A stretch of DNA of 64,000 nt from Antedon mediterranea. Taxonomy: Eukaryota; Echinodermata; Crinoidea; Comatulida; Antedonidae. This document shows, piece by piece, positions 21,601-34,700 of the stretch (within the stretch, counting starts at the first letter, position 1; every line of letters begins with the position of its first letter). The position numbers and the translations under genes were made by a program. Below the pieces are notes generated by a model. That model was given only the letters and a program-made list of their open reading frames with translations. It had not been told where the DNA came from and ran no database searches. The DNA lies in contig NC_092672.1 of assembly GCF_964355755.1 (NCBI RefSeq), forward strand, positions 30,004,501-30,068,500. The letters run 5' to 3'.

Positions 21601-24600
21601 AAGCATTAGGGGCCAAAATGTGGTCAAAATGGCCCACTTTTCCTCACTTTCGATTTAATTTTGCTTAGGCTAGGGGTAGTAAGCTATCAAATTGACCAGA
21701 ACTGTGTGGTAGGAAATTGTTATAAAGTATTTTAATTAGCCCTGGAAAGGGGGTGGGGATGTATGCCTGTCACCAAGACCGAAACTGTACTGGGAATGTT
21801 TTAAACTACATCTGAAAACAGGTACTGAGGGATTATGAGTTAGTAGTGATGGCTAACATAATTTGTACTGGAAACGTCTTAAACACAATCACCCAGTATC
21901 TGGGATGTTTTGGGAGGGAGGAAGAGGGGCGGAAATACTGGCGTAATGAAGTATAACGTAATTGGAATTGTACTAGGAAAAGTTACTACATTTGAACTGT
22001 CCATGGGAGGAGTTTGTTTTTGTGGCTGGGATGGTGATAGGAGAAAGAAGGCTGGGGGCCGCAGTATCTAAATTATATATATCAGCCAATATGACACCTA
22101 TTCATTTACACAGTTTACAACGTACTTAAAACATAGGCCTATCATAGCTATGTATACCCCTAACCCTAAAGTTGAATTGACATTTGTCCTGGGAAGAATT
22201 TGTTTTTAAAAAAGAGTGTGGGATGTTATTGAAGAGGGGTGGAGGTTGGCGGGTATAGGGACACTGGGGTCTGAGAAGGCTTTAAACTCATTTAGAAAGC
22301 CGCCCTGTGGCGGGTATAATTGCCAGTAAGGTATAAATACACTTGTTTTATATTGTGGTCCTGTCTGAGATACAAACATTGAAATACAAGTTTCACTTTT
22401 ATGAAAAGAAATGAGATCTATAATTTAGATTTAGAATTAATTGTTGCTGAATATTTGATATCAATGTAAGTTGTTCCATACTTTTACAACTCCGACTTTG
22501 AACGATTAGGTAATTCAAGGGTCATAGTAGGGGTATTATATATCTATTATATAGAGAACATTGACAACTTTAGACAGCCTTATATTTAGACAATCCTATG
22601 AGAAATGACTATTTTAGAACATTGTGTTGAAACAACAAAAAGTATTTAAATTTATTTTTTAGTGGCGGCCATTTTGAAATCCAAGATGGCCGACAGATTT
22701 TCGCTATACATAGTTAAGATTGTATAATGTGTAATACTATCAAAACGGACTTGTTCCACATTCATAATTTGTGTTATTGGTGATATTCTGGTTTTAAATA
22801 GGGTTATTTGAGTATTGGCGGCCATCTTGAATTTGGTCCTTTAAATTTCTTTAGAAAAAATGACAACATATTTTTTTTCATTCCTTATATTATCAAGATA
22901 TGAAATAAAGTCAAAGTTTGCTTTTAACAAAAAATATACACGACATTCATATAAACGACATACCAGCCTACATTAATATTGATAATGGTGTTATCAGCCT
23001 ACAGTTACAAATGCTGCCTTGGTTGAGGAACATAGTTTAGAGTAATTAAGTAAAAAAAATTGCTTTCCATCTTTGGTAAAACTGACTATTTATGAGGAAA
23101 ATTAGTGTGCTAGAAGAAAATGTTAAAATGCAATACACATATGAACATAAAATAAGCAATTTTTAGTCGCGTGGACGCCACTCTATAGTTCACTATGTCG
23201 GTCGGTCTGTCGGTCTGTCTGTCTGTCGGTCCGGTATCACTATGCGTTTTATCGCTTTCTGACCTTATTTTGATAACAGTTTAATCTAGCTAAGTCAATT
23301 TTTCACAGTATATTCCTTATTGCCATGAGTGCGCAGATTTTTGCGTGCGCACTGCGCGTTAAATGTTATTGCGCACTCTTTTTGCCCGATTTCTGTTTTC
23401 TTGACTTACTTTTCAACTCGAAATTACGTTATACGAGCACGTCAAAAGTGACTACGCACGTGTAAATTAAAAAAATATTAATGTTTTTAAGCATTTCAAC
23501 ATTTTTAAACATGTTCAGTAATTTCGGTCAGTTGGTAGGTCGGTCGGTCGGTCGGTAAACACTAATGAGCACGCGACTGCAGCCATCTATATGGCCTTGT
23601 TTAATCAAATAGTCCCTACAATTGTTGCTGCAGGGAGTACTATTACTACTAATTAATTTAAATACCTTGTATTTTAAGAGGCGTCTTTTTGGAAAATGAT
23701 GCTATGGATGCCACAGCAATAAATGGAAATCCCAAAGTTTGTATAAAGAGACATGAGATGAACCAAGCAACATTGCCATCAAAATCACCTGAAAATAAAT
23801 AGAAAAAAAAAGTGTGATGTGCTCATCATTGTGTTTTTTTGTAACATAAAGTTTGATAGTATAGACATATTATTGGTAGTAACTTTAATAATCTATCTGC
23901 AATTCTATCTTGAACCTTATAAAGGTTTTGTTTTTGAGAGGACTCTATTATACTACAACAAATATATTTGTATACGTTTTGGCCTATATTGAAAACTCTT
24001 CAAATTAAATATATTGTTTATATAATTTAATCACCATTTTATACATTATGATTTATTACATTTAAGGACATCTCATAATGTATAATGTATTAATTCTATA
24101 ACGAAATAAATAATGTTTATTTGAATTGAACAACTGTGGCATTTACCTGGTATTGCCCTTGGTAAAAAATATAGCAAGATAACTAATGGTAGAATTTCTG
24201 TAAGTAACCCAATAATTGATAAAGTTCTATCTTGACAATGTTTGCTCATCCATCGAACAAAGAAATATCCAATAATCAACTGCAGAATATTAATAATATG
24301 CAAGTTACATTTAACGACACACATAAGAAATTACACAACAAATAAAAAGAAAAAATGTAAATCCTACCAGGAACATAAATAATCTATTTAGAAAAAAATA
24401 CTTTCAGTAAGCTGTCAATTATCCAGTAAAACAGTCTTTTGACCAGTTCTTTGATCAAGGAAACCAGAGTATTGAATTTAGTAAACCATTCTTAATTCTA
24501 GTAAACTGGTTGTTAAACTGGTTGTTAATCTAGTTAACCGCGGTCTTTATTGGACCAGTTTTTATTGTTGTAAACCAGTTTTTATTCTAGTAAACCAGTC

Positions 24601-24620
24601 TTTAATCTAGTAACCCAGTC

Positions 24621-24675
<55 letters not shown>

Positions 24676-27600
24676 GTAAACCAGTCATTCTAGTATGCCA
24701 GTTTGTATTCCAGAACCAGTGTTTAAACTAGTCTAGTATTCATGTCTTTAATCTAGTAATTCTCTACCTCAAATCCAGCTCCACAGTACAGCAGACTATT
24801 TGGTATTTCTCCAAATGAAAGAAATCTTTCTGCAAGTGGCGTGATTGAAGCCTATAAGAAACAATATTTGACATGGTTTTAGCACATTATCTTGGTTTAA
24901 AATCAGATCGAGTAAGCTTACACTTAGCGAAGAGTTTATACAGTAGCTCAGGATTTAGTAAGGAGTGGGCTTACAACTACCAGGTGTGGGCTTACAACCA
25001 CCAGGTGTGGCCTTATATGACAGGATGGCCTTACCGAGTCACAGCAGCCTACATTAAATGTTTCACACTTACCTCAAGAGCTGTTTGGTTGAACAAAAAA
25101 ACAAACTGAGCAAATAAAATTACTACGATTTCTTCCCTTACCAATTCTAAGCAAAGAAAACAATTGATAGATAAAAATGACCACCAGCAAATAAAAAAAA
25201 AAGGAACAAACTGGGAAGTAAATTTCATGAAAGGTTATGAGATGCAAGAATTACAAATAATTTACCATTTATCTTTTGAAAAAATGTCATATCCTTGTAT
25301 CTCATTTTAAGTATAAGTGAGAATTCCATGTCTTCTTCATTTTTATTCTTTACTTCTTCCTCATTATTTACAGTAACTGTTCCGTAATCTGAACTTTGAA
25401 CCTCTACGTTTTTATAAACACCATTTGAATTTGAAAACAATTTATTTTCATCAATATCACATCTTGTAGAACGAACTGGTTGCCTTCTCATTTTACCCGA
25501 TTCTTCAATTCTCTCATACAAATCAGTATTAAGTCTTTTATTAGCCACGCCATTGGTTGATGATTGACCTTTGACCTGTTCATCAACATTTGATTCATCA
25601 CTGACCAATGGAAGATCGAAGTAAATAAAAATCATTAGTATCTGCAGTAGGATCCACATGATCATCATAAACAACTAAAAAGAAATGAAAAAAAAATTGC
25701 TTCAAAATTGTCAATAGTTTCAGGATTTTCTTCTAGCCTCTAATTGTTGGTAATAACATCCACATGTAAATCAGACATAAAATCAATAATCCTTACCCCT
25801 GGTGATGTAAAATCATTGACCTCAAATGGGCCAATCTTGAAATCAATCTTAGATAAAAATAAGTTAAATCCAGGACCAAAGACAATTCCAAACTCACGCG
25901 AAGCCATGGCCATTGATATCACTGCTGTACGTTTATTGGCGGGTGTGGTTCGTGAAATCTGCGAAAAGATAGTTGCTGTTACGCCTGCACCCACACCTAA
26001 AAAGTAAAATAAAGAAACACAATGTAAGTACTGGAATTAAAAGTTCTACATATACAAAAATGAAAAATTATCCGATTTTCAAAAATTGTCAATGAATGTA
26101 GAAAATAACAGCTAAAACAAAATTACCTGCTAAGAATCTAGCCGCTAACAAAAAATACTGACTTCTACCAACAAAGTATAAGAAGTTACCTGAAAAAATG
26201 TCAAACAAATTATTTTTAAATTATTAAGATTTAAAAATAATATGAACATTGAATTTTATTGAATTATTTAAAAAATGAAGATTTTTTTATTACTAAAAAT
26301 TGTATTGGAATCTGGTCCATACTTTTAGAAGCAGAATTAAAATTTACAATCTGCAGATTTACATCCATACAGACAAAATAATTGAATTTATTAATTTGAC
26401 CCAGTTAAGGAATCAAGATCAACAAGTTCTATCTTTTACAAATAATGTAGGGTCGATCACTTATATTTATTTAAGAGAGTTCTTTCACAATACATGTGAG
26501 AAAAATAGGTGACATTATTTATTGCAATGTTTGAAGTTTCATCAGCACTAGACATGTTAAACTGGACTCAAGGGTACTGGATTAAAAATAAATTGTCTAA
26601 CAGTCTGTGACGTTTGATTGTGTTTACAGGTAGAAATGTTTGTTTACTCAGTCTGGAGTCAAAATTAGTGTAGTCTAGACTACGCTCATTCAGACAACTA
26701 ACTTTGCAGTTTGTCCAAGTTTGTCACCTAGTCAACTTACACAGTCATCCCAGTCTACACAATTAACCAACCCCACTTTGGAATTGAGGAAAGTACCTTA
26801 TGGAAATGATGTGAAACTTGTTTGTAAAAAAAGGTGCTTGCTTGCTGCAGTTTGCCGAAGTGTGTCAGCTGGACAACATTGTCAAATTTTAGAACATTTT
26901 TCTTGCCAAACTAGGAGTTTTCTCATTTTTGCAAACAAATGTTTGCTAACTATAACTTATAGTGTAGACTACACTTAAATTTAGACTATATTTTGCAGTT
27001 TGTCACCTGGTCTATTTACACAGTCAAACTTTAGAAAGCTTTTCTCGCCAAACTATGATTTTGCTCACGATTTAAAAGGAAACTTTGGTCTCTGGTTGTC
27101 GGTGACTACACAGATAAGTCAAGTTTGGTCTTAATGTGTACTAAAAATGTAATTTCGTATGAAATTACATTTTACACACAATATAAAATGGAGTGAAAAT
27201 TGTAAGCTTAAATAGTCATGCCTGTTTTTTTACAGACATCTTTGCTCAAAAAGTACCTGTAGGCCTAACTCTTTGTATATTTAATAGTTTTTTTACTATA
27301 CCGCCCACTATTTCCGGTAACACAAATTTTCAAATTTAAGAATAGATAAAAAAGTTATAAAAAAGAATATTATAATAAAATGTTACAAATAAAGAAAAAA
27401 AATGCGCAGAAAACTTACCAACAATTTCAAACATATTTGCAAAAAGAATAAGTGATTTTGTCTTTGATGTTCTGTCCTGCACTATTCCAAATATCGGAGC
27501 TGCAACAAGTCCAGCGAAACTGAATGCAGATATAACCATTCCAAGAAAATATTGCGGAGCTCCCAGATCCAAAAGGAATAGGTTCAGTGTTGGAATGATG

Positions 27601-27918
27601 ACAGCTGTAGAAGGAAAAAAAGTCTACAGAGAGAGGTACTGTAAAATATTTGGTATATGGCCTTATATCGATGTTTGATTTATCACCCAATTCATACATA
27701 AATAATTCAAAACTTTAACTTATACCGTAGCTTCCCACATTCCTCCTCACTTTAAAAAAGCAAAAATAAGCCTAGCTAGAAGCTAATAGTAGAGTATTAT
27801 TGTGTCATATGGCACCACTGGGCCCTCGTTTACTGTACCTACCGTATTCAATACCACCAAATAAAAAGATCAACCAACTGGCCACAGTTGTCAGTTTCTT
27901 TTTTGTATCCAGCTCCAT
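18610..27918 (-). CDS. MFSD8/CLN7-like major facilitator transporter, tandem copy 1 (539 aa)
   Basis: Exons in transcript order: 27918-27843, 27604-27419, 26189-26127, 25996-25797, 25674-25266, 25146-25073, 24851-24768, 24279-24147, 23788-23666, 19184-19054, 18750-18610. All junctions are GT-AG with matching phase, and the total is 1620 nt. The start is the ATG of MELDTKKKLTTVASWL. Twelve hydrophobic segments are visible: six before and six after a ~110-residue acidic loop in exon 5. The TM2-3 loop has GIVQDRTSKTK, an MFS-type G-x3-D-R motif. The C-terminal tail carries EDEETRPLL, an acidic dileucine lysosomal signal. MFSD8/CLN7 is a lysosomal membrane transporter, and the closeness to it is judged by eye. 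Intron 9 (19185-23665) is 4.5 kb against 0.3 kb in copy 2, because of inserted repeats. The gene looks intact. Confidence 0.85.
20330..20665 (-). pseudogene. Transposon-associated protein fragment (FFAHDHLNYGR motif)
   Basis: The minus-strand frame 20665-20447 contains STHAFIKYFFAHDHLNYGRL followed by LPLYHFQQI. A shifted frame downstream continues with LDLHQLIKVIEHGIIGITQINN. Similar YFFAYDHQNYARW-type proteins occur as high-copy, transposon-linked genes in several animal genomes, to my knowledge without a settled function. Here the copy is broken by frameshifts and stops. Confidence 0.4.
21449..21605. mobile_element. Palindromic MITE family B (CTTGGTTCCCACT ends), copy 1
   Basis: The left end CTTGGTTCCCACTAGGACGCAA is inverted at the right end as TTGCGTCTCTAGTGGGAACCAAG. 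The interior carries TTGACCAATGACAAGC and its partial inverse GCTTGTGATTGGTCAA. Copies B2 and B3 are at about 52125 and 61371. Confidence 0.75.
23165..23578. mobile_element. DNA element with AGTCGCGTG inverted ends and CGGT/CTGT tetramers
   Basis: AGTCGCGTG (23165-23173) and CACGCGACT (23570-23578) form a 9-bp perfect terminal inverted repeat. Inside each end lie (CGGT/CTGT)n runs, at about 23196-23233 and 23540-23558. The interior is moderately GC-rich with GCGCACTGCGCG-type words. It lies within the expanded intron 9 of transporter copy 1. Confidence 0.5.
24420..24760. repeat. Minisatellite (AGTAAACCAGTCTTTAATCT) with (AAT)n expansion in intron 7, copy 1
   Basis: Imperfect ~20-bp units built on TCTAGTAAACCAGT(C/T)TTTAAT fill the intron between exons 7 and 8. 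About 18 AAT trinucleotides are inserted at 24621-24675. The homologous copy 2 intron has only a few AAT units. Confidence 0.8.
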
Positions 27919-27984
27919 CTTCAAAATTTTAAATTATGTGTTATTTTAAATATACGTAACAATTTAAAAATAAATTTTGCTTGC

Positions 27985-28160
27985 CTCTGAAAAGTTGGTG
28001 CACCTAGGAAAACAATGGTTAATCTATTGTTTTGTAATAACCAGGGCTACATTGACAAGTGACAACTATGCAAATAGTCAGGAGGTATCTGTGATTACAG
28101 ATAATGTGCGACTTCAGTGGAGCTACAGTACATGTTACATGTTGGTTGTTTTCTTATAGC
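27985..28160 (-). promoter_or_regulatory. Conserved upstream region of transporter copy 1 (putative promoter/5' UTR)
   Basis: This stretch, 70-240 bases upstream of the copy 1 ATG, is almost the same as 37185-37375 upstream of copy 2 (shared words TTGGTGCACCTAGGAAAACA and GACAACTATGCAAATAGTCA). It includes an ATGCAAAT octamer-like word and then runs into a MITE A copy. Because it was duplicated together with the gene, conservation alone does not prove function. Confidence 0.35.
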
Positions 28161-28230
28161 CTAAAGCTCTGTCTACACTATCAAACTAACAAAGTGTGAT
28201 ATGCGCAAATATGGTAGTGATATGCCATAT
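28161..28230. mobile_element. MITE family A, copy 2 (left half only)
   Basis: CTAAAGCTCTGTCTACACTATCAAAC begins the element, which then loses similarity after ATATGGTAGTGATATG. It occupies the same position relative to transporter copy 1 as the full element at 37377 does to copy 2. Confidence 0.7.
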
Positions 28231-28774
28231 ATTTATTGATAATTATGTAATCATAATCTGGAAGTGACTGTTATAGTTTATTTGTGTCTTATATAGCAAC
28301 GAAAGTGAAAGATTGCGATTGCAAATCCTTTTTTTCTATCATCTAAGAGACAAATATGTAACAATATCATGTATATTTGCATGTAATACTACTAGTCAGG
28401 TTAAAAGAGTGTGCAATTTGTGGTGAAAGTTGGCAACTTGTCTAAATATCTTAAGTGGGGGGGGGGGGGGGTGGGCTTTATGTGCATGAAACCGACTTAA
28501 TTTGTTTTTACTAGTAGTAAGGATGTGCTTTCTGAACACATGATTCCATAATTATATTTCTGAACAAATGAAAGGCCAAAATTTAACCAAAATTGTTTAA
28601 TTGGAAAAAGACATTGCTGCAAGTTATTCTATAGACTTGACAAAATGAATGACTACAGACAAATGAAGGATGACACTGCCTGGAATTTTGTTTCAATGAA
28701 ACATAAAAATAAATTTGGATTTGGAAAACTAGGGCTCATAATGCTTAAAGCATCTATGCGTGTTACAAACGCTA

Positions 28775-29170
28775 ATGTAGAAAACACCAGCTAATGTAGA
28801 ACGGTCACCAGCTTATGTAGTAACGAAAATTGCCTCTCAGCTTATGTAGTTACTATCGCAAGCTAATGTAGAAAATGGTATATTTGTTTAAACGAGTCTA
28901 AATCATGTGCAATGCATCGATCTTTACTTAGTTATCAGTCTTTCTAATTATTTAGAGATAAAGAGGTAGTGGTCCCTTAAAAAAAGTGGTCACTTACGAG
29001 AGGTGTGGTCGTTGAGAGGCGTGGTCGCTTACTAGGGGTGTTCGATTATGAGAAGCGGGCCTTTATGAGAGGGGGCGATCCCTTACGAGAGGTGGTCGAT
29101 TAGAAGCAGTTCCTTAAACAGAGATGGTTGCTTCCGATGTGTGGTCGTTTTAGAAAGTTGGTTGCTTAGA
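28775..29170. repeat. Two short minisatellites between transporter copies 1 and 2
   Basis: 28775-28870 has five degenerate units around CAGCTAATGTAGAAA. 28960-29170 has about ten degenerate units around GTGGTCGCTTACGAGAG. A 15-base G run lies just upstream at about 28457-28472. Non-coding. Confidence 0.65.
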
Positions 29171-29984
29171 AGATGTGGAAAAAGAGTGATAGTCATTTTT
29201 TAATTTCTATAATCAGCCGTTTTTTAAACAGTACGAGTCAAGGTCAAGGGTCAATAGTACAGAAAAATATATATTTACGTGTTTAATGCAATATTTTAGA
29301 ATGTTTATAAGGATAATATAATATAATATAAAGCATATAAATGGACAATGACAAATTAAACAGAAAATAAAAATATCTCCAACGATACCAAACAGTACAG
29401 TATTTGGTAAAATTGCATGTTGACCTTTTTGACCTTTATTGGTCACGTGATTTGTTTAATTGCGCAATTTCTATGTAACTATGCGTTTATTGATATGGGT
29501 GTAATGGAATGAAATGATCAGTATCACATTATTATATAGTATTTTATTTGTATTTATACGTATTGTATGAATTCGTATACGTTTACCGTCTGAGATAAGA
29601 CACGCGCGCCTGTCTGCACAGCTCCAGATACGCAGATAGAAGGTAAAAATCAGCACTGGTATAAGACAAATTGATCAATTTAATGCAATAATACAGTCAA
29701 TCTAAAGATAATTGAAGTATTCCTAAAGCAGTAAAATCTACAAACTTACATAAATTGTGCTGACTTTCTCTGATACGTTTTCTTTGACGATTTCGTATCC
29801 GCAACTGCTTAACACTCCCTTTGTAAACTTTGTCACAAAAAAAAACTCTTCCACGGTCCATGCACTTAATTTCTATAGATGCACAGTATAATTGTTCTAT
29901 TGAATTTCCTTTTGAAACCTAATTGTTAGATATTTATCCAGGGTATAAATAACAAAGTACAACAACTAACTACAAATAACGGGA

Positions 29985-30075
29985 GGAAGACATGATTCGA
30001 CGTTTTATCTTTATTTGATGATTTGACCATCATCAGGAAATGAACTAAATTTGAAAAGCAGACAATAACTACACG
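29985..30075 (-). mobile_element. Possible retroelement fragment (TGATGATGG ... GTCGAATC)
   Basis: The minus strand reads CATTTCCTGATGATGGTCAAATCATCAAATAAAGATAAAACGTCGAATCATG. Strings with CTGATGATGG...AAACGTCGAATC are frequent next to GIY-YIG-bearing retroelements in animal genomes. No RT sequence is adjacent, and the assignment is tentative. Confidence 0.3.
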
Positions 30076-30744
30076 CATAAATATGTAAATGAGGTATGAA
30101 TAATAATTGTAGCCATACAGGGTATTTCCATGGCTAAGACCTCACCAATTATAATTCCATTTTAATCAATTCTTATATAAAACAGGATAGAAGTTGTTGT
30201 GTATTCCGACGTAGGCGAATGCGAATCTAAAAACTCAGATTTGTGAATTAAAAAATACCGTATTTACCCTGCTAGGCCTCAGCTAAGAGGTACAGCGTGG
30301 CGGTGAATTGTTCACTCAAATTGTTTACTGGTATTTTCTTAAACACACCTACAATCCTAATACACGCAATACAAAGTATTTCACATCAATTACAGTAGTA
30401 ATATTCTATTAAGTATCTCACTCAAATTGTATACCGTTAATTGTTCTGGTATTTTTGAAAACACATCTCAATCTGAATACACAATACATGGCGTTATACA
30501 ATTTATAACTCCATGCACAATACAAGGATTTTGCATCAATTAGCGCAGCGATGCGTATTGTATTGTATTCATATTAGAAAGTATTATTATTGCAACTGTC
30601 GAAGACTAGAGGTTTATTTGCCACTTTCTTTTCCATTTTCTAAAACACATTTTATTTAATGAATGCCCTAATACTGTAAAACTATTCAATTTTTGATTCA
30701 TATAAGTTTAACGTCGGTCAGCTAATAAACCGGGCGCCCAGAAG

Positions 30745-31615
30745 ATTTATTCATGTGAAAAGCCACAAAAGGTCTGATGGTCTGATTATGTAGATATTAT
30801 GGCCAAGATTCAATAATCAATATTGCTGCCGGGTCCTATCCTGTAAATTTTCCCTTGGGACACCAAATAAGAGGGGTAAAAAAATGGATGTATTCATGTG
30901 AAAAGCCACACGGATAAAAGTTGTTGGACATTGTTCCCATATGTGTATACAATGCTAAAACAGCAATGACAGCAATTTTTTTCCTGTAAGTTGCCCGAGA
31001 CAGTAGCCCCAAGTGACCACTAAAAAATGATGTTATTCATGTCAAGAGCCACACGGCTAATTCCTTTCCATTGTAACTGTTACACATTGGGGTGCACAAA
31101 AATATCATTGACAGCAACTTCATCCTGTAAGTTGCCCCAAACAGTAGCCCCAGACAGTAGCCCCAGACAGTAGCCCAGAAATTTCCGTTGGGCCATACAA
31201 AATTTAATCACACGAATAGCCACACGGTCAATTCCTTTTTTATTGGTACTGTTACGTCTTGGGATAGACGAAAATACTCATGACAGCAACTTTATTCTGT
31301 AAGTTGCCCCATACAGTAGCCCAGAAATGCTCGTTGGGTCCGGGCCTACAAGATTTAATCACACGAAGAGCCACATGGCCAATTCCTTTTTTATCGGAAC
31401 TGTTACGTTTTGGGATTGACGAAAAATACTCATGACAGCAACTTTATCCTGTAGGTTGCCCCAGAGAGTAGCCCCAGACAGTTGGGTCCGGGCCTTCAAG
31501 ATTTAATCACACGAAGAGCCACACGGCCAATTTCGTTTTTATTGGAACTTTTATGACTTGAAATATACGAATGTATTCACGACAGGAACTTTATTCTGAA
31601 CTAAAAAGTGGAGGG
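30745..31615. repeat. ~150-160-bp tandem repeat, about six degenerate units
   Basis: The block AGCCACACGG...ATTGGAACTGTTACG...GACAGCAACTTTATCCTGTAAGTTGCCCCAGACAGTAGCCCC recurs with AGCCACA(C/A) starts near 30757, 30904, 31050, 31210, 31370 and 31518. The unit CAGACAGTAGCCC is further repeated locally at 31140-31175. It ends near the 3' flank of transporter copy 2. Confidence 0.75.
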
Positions 31616-31739
31616 AAACACTAAATAAAGAAGTATGGAAAAAGACTGTTGGAATGGCAGATGACAAGATTTCATGCCGTAAAGCTGTTTGAATCAGGAG
31701 AAGATTGGCAATATGACGCATAAACATAATATTCCTGGT

Positions 31740-34700
31740 TTATGCGTCTGTTCCTTCTGTTGACAAGAGTGGCCGAGTTTCTTCATCTTCAAATCGACAT
31801 GATTTCGGTTTGTTGACGACTAACGATTGCAGAGATTTCTCTTCAGGAATATATAGTTGTTTCCAGGATACAAATGTCATAATCTTCAAGAAGATAAAAG
31901 AATGTATTGTTAATTTCTAAAATAAGGTAAAATGATATGGCTCCACTACCAAATACTTAAAACAGTAGAAAATTCTCCTTGAAACGTTGTGTACATTTAA
32001 GATACCATACTCCTCTTGAAAATCAAAAAATTCCTCAAAACCATCATTTTCAATCAATTTACAAGTCTACATTTATATCCCAATAGGAATAATATGATGA
32101 ATGAAAAAATCTTTCCAAACGTGAATGTAAATTTAGAATCAACCTGTGGAAGATTAATACAAATTATAGTATGTTATACTATACTCACCAAGCATAACAC
32201 AAGAATTGCAAGTAGAACAGACACCAAAATATATGGTTTATTTAAGGCACCGCCTGACCACAGAGGTCCAATGATGGTTGCTGTGTTACCAACAGCTCTG
32301 CGAATACCTTGACCAAAGCCTGCAATAATAAATAAAATCTTCGATAGATTACCTATAGGCTACTTTAAAAAAAATGCAAGTCACAAGTTAATTTTTTCAA
32401 GAAATGTAAGTTTACAGATAAGGACATCGGCCTATATGATAAAATAATAGATGTTGCGATGTGTGGATGTGAACCACTGGGGACAGTGAAAGAATAAGCA
32501 AGAATGAAACTTTTGAGACGGTGCTGGAGGAAAATGTGAAAATGCAATACACATGAACATGAATTGTCACTACAATTGTTGCTACACTACTATTACTACT
32601 AATTAATTTAAATACCTTGTATTTTAAGAGGCGTCTTTTTGGAAAATGATGCTATGGATGCCACAGCAATAAATGGAAATCCCAAAATTTGTATAAAGAG
32701 ACATGAGATGAACCAAGCAACATTGCCATCAAAATCACCTGAAAATAAATAGACATCGTCGTGTTTTTTGTCAAATAAAATTTGATAGTATAGACAGAGC
32801 TTTATATTAGTAGTAACTTTATCTGCAATTCTATCTTGAACCTTATAAAGGTTTTGTTTTTGAGAGGACGACTCTATACTTCAAAAAATATATTTGTAAA
32901 CGTTTTGGCCTATATTGGAAACTCTTCGAATTGAATAAAAAAAAAGGGGGTGGGGATGGAGAATAAAAATAGTATCTGATAGTAAATTATTATTATTATT
33001 AGATGGCTTCTCAAAATACAAAATATTATTTTCTTAAATTATACTTCTTGAGTTTTTTGCCTCTTTCAGTTTTTATATAATTTAATCCTTATCTTGGTGA
33101 AAAGGGAGGATACTACATTTTCCTCCCCTGAGTTTATAGCCTCTCTACTCGAACACAAATAAGAACACAAATAAGATAGTTTACCAAGAAAATTTTAATC
33201 ATGTATTTTACCGCCATTTTTCATTTCTACATTTTAATTAACATCGTATCTAAAATTTTAAAAGGTAAAATGTATGGTTAATACTGGATTCTGGCATCTT
33301 ATTATGTAAATATACCGGTATTTTAAGTACTCTAAACACTTACTTTTAATTGTCACAAATGTACTTACATGTATATGTATATAATATATTCATCAATGAG
33401 AATTTAAATAAACGTGAGAAGAACTCACACAAGACAACAACAAAATGTAATCCCCATTTGATACATTATGATTTATTGTATTTTTTTTTCAAAAAGAAAA
33501 TCTCAGACTTTATAATGTATTCATTTTATAATGAAAGAAATAAATGTTAATTTGAATTGAACAACTAAACAGTGGCACTTACCTGGTATTGCCCTTGGTA
33601 AAAAATATAGCAAGATAATTAATGGTAGAATTTCTGTAAGTAACCCAATAATTGATAAAGTTCTATCTTGACAACGTTTGCTCATCCATCGAACAAAGAA
33701 ATATCCAATAATCAACTGCAGAATATTAATAATATGCAAGTTATATTTAACGACAAACATCAGAAATTACACAACAAAGAAAAAAAATTTAATCCTACCA
33801 AGAACAGAAAATAGTCTAATCAGGAAAAAACATTTCCATGTTATGAATGGTGATTGCAGTAGTAAGTCTGTCAATTACTCAGTAAACAGTATTTAATTCA
33901 GTAAACCAGTTTTTTAATCAAGGAAACCACAGTGTATTGAATTCAGTAAACCATTCTTAATTCTAGTAAACCGGTTTTTAATCTAGTAAACCGGTCTTTA
34001 TTAAACCAGTTTTATTCTAGTGAACCAGTCTTTAATCTAGTAACCCAGTCAATAATAATAGTAAACCAGTCATTTTAGTATGCCAGTTTGTAATCCAGTG
34101 AACCAGTTATTAATCCAGTAAGCCAGTCTAGTATTACTGTCTTTAATCTAGTAATTCTCTACCTCAAATCCAGCTCCACAGTACAGAAGACTATTTGGTA
34201 TTTCTCCAAATGAAAGAAATGTTTCTGCAAGTGGAGTGAGTGAAGCCTATAAGAAACAATATTTGACATAATTTTAGCACATTATCTTGGTTTAAGATTA
34301 GATCGAGTAAGCTTACACTTAGCGATGAGTTTATACAGTAGCTTAGAATTGAGTAAGGAGTGGGCTTCTTACAACAACCAGGTGTGGGGTTATATCAGGT
34401 GTGGCTTACACGACAGGATGGCCTTACCGAGTCACAGCAGCCTACATTAAATGTTTCACACTTACCTCAAGAGCTGTTTGGTTGAACAAAAAAACAAACT
34501 GAGCAAATAAAATTACTACGATTTCTTCCCTTATCAATTCTAAGCAAAGAAAACAATTGTTAGATAAAAATGAACACCAGCAAATAAAAAACAGCAACAA
34601 ACTGGAAAGTAAATTGAAAGGTTATGAGATGCAAGAATTATAAAATAATTTACCATTTATCTTTTGAAAAAATGTCATATCCTTGTATCTTATTTTAAGT

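Larger units (their letters stand above)
19185..23160. mobile_element. Old transposon insertion in intron 9 of transporter copy 1
   Basis: The corresponding intron of copy 2 is only 296 bp, so about 4.2 kb was inserted here or lost there. The left part (19440-19760) and right part (22660-22830) carry repeated AAATGGCCGCCATTTT-type motifs in opposing orientation, for example CCAAGATGGCCACC on the left and GGCGGCCATTTTGAAATCC on the right. The interior holds coding fossils on the minus strand. The element class could not be settled. Confidence 0.5.

Noticed and set aside
25744-26007. 87-codon plus-strand frame
   Set aside because: Antisense to transporter copy 1 exon 4.
30745-31615. Possible CRISPR-like repeat array
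   Set aside because: Units are degenerate, long and without regular unique spacers, and the genome is eukaryotic.
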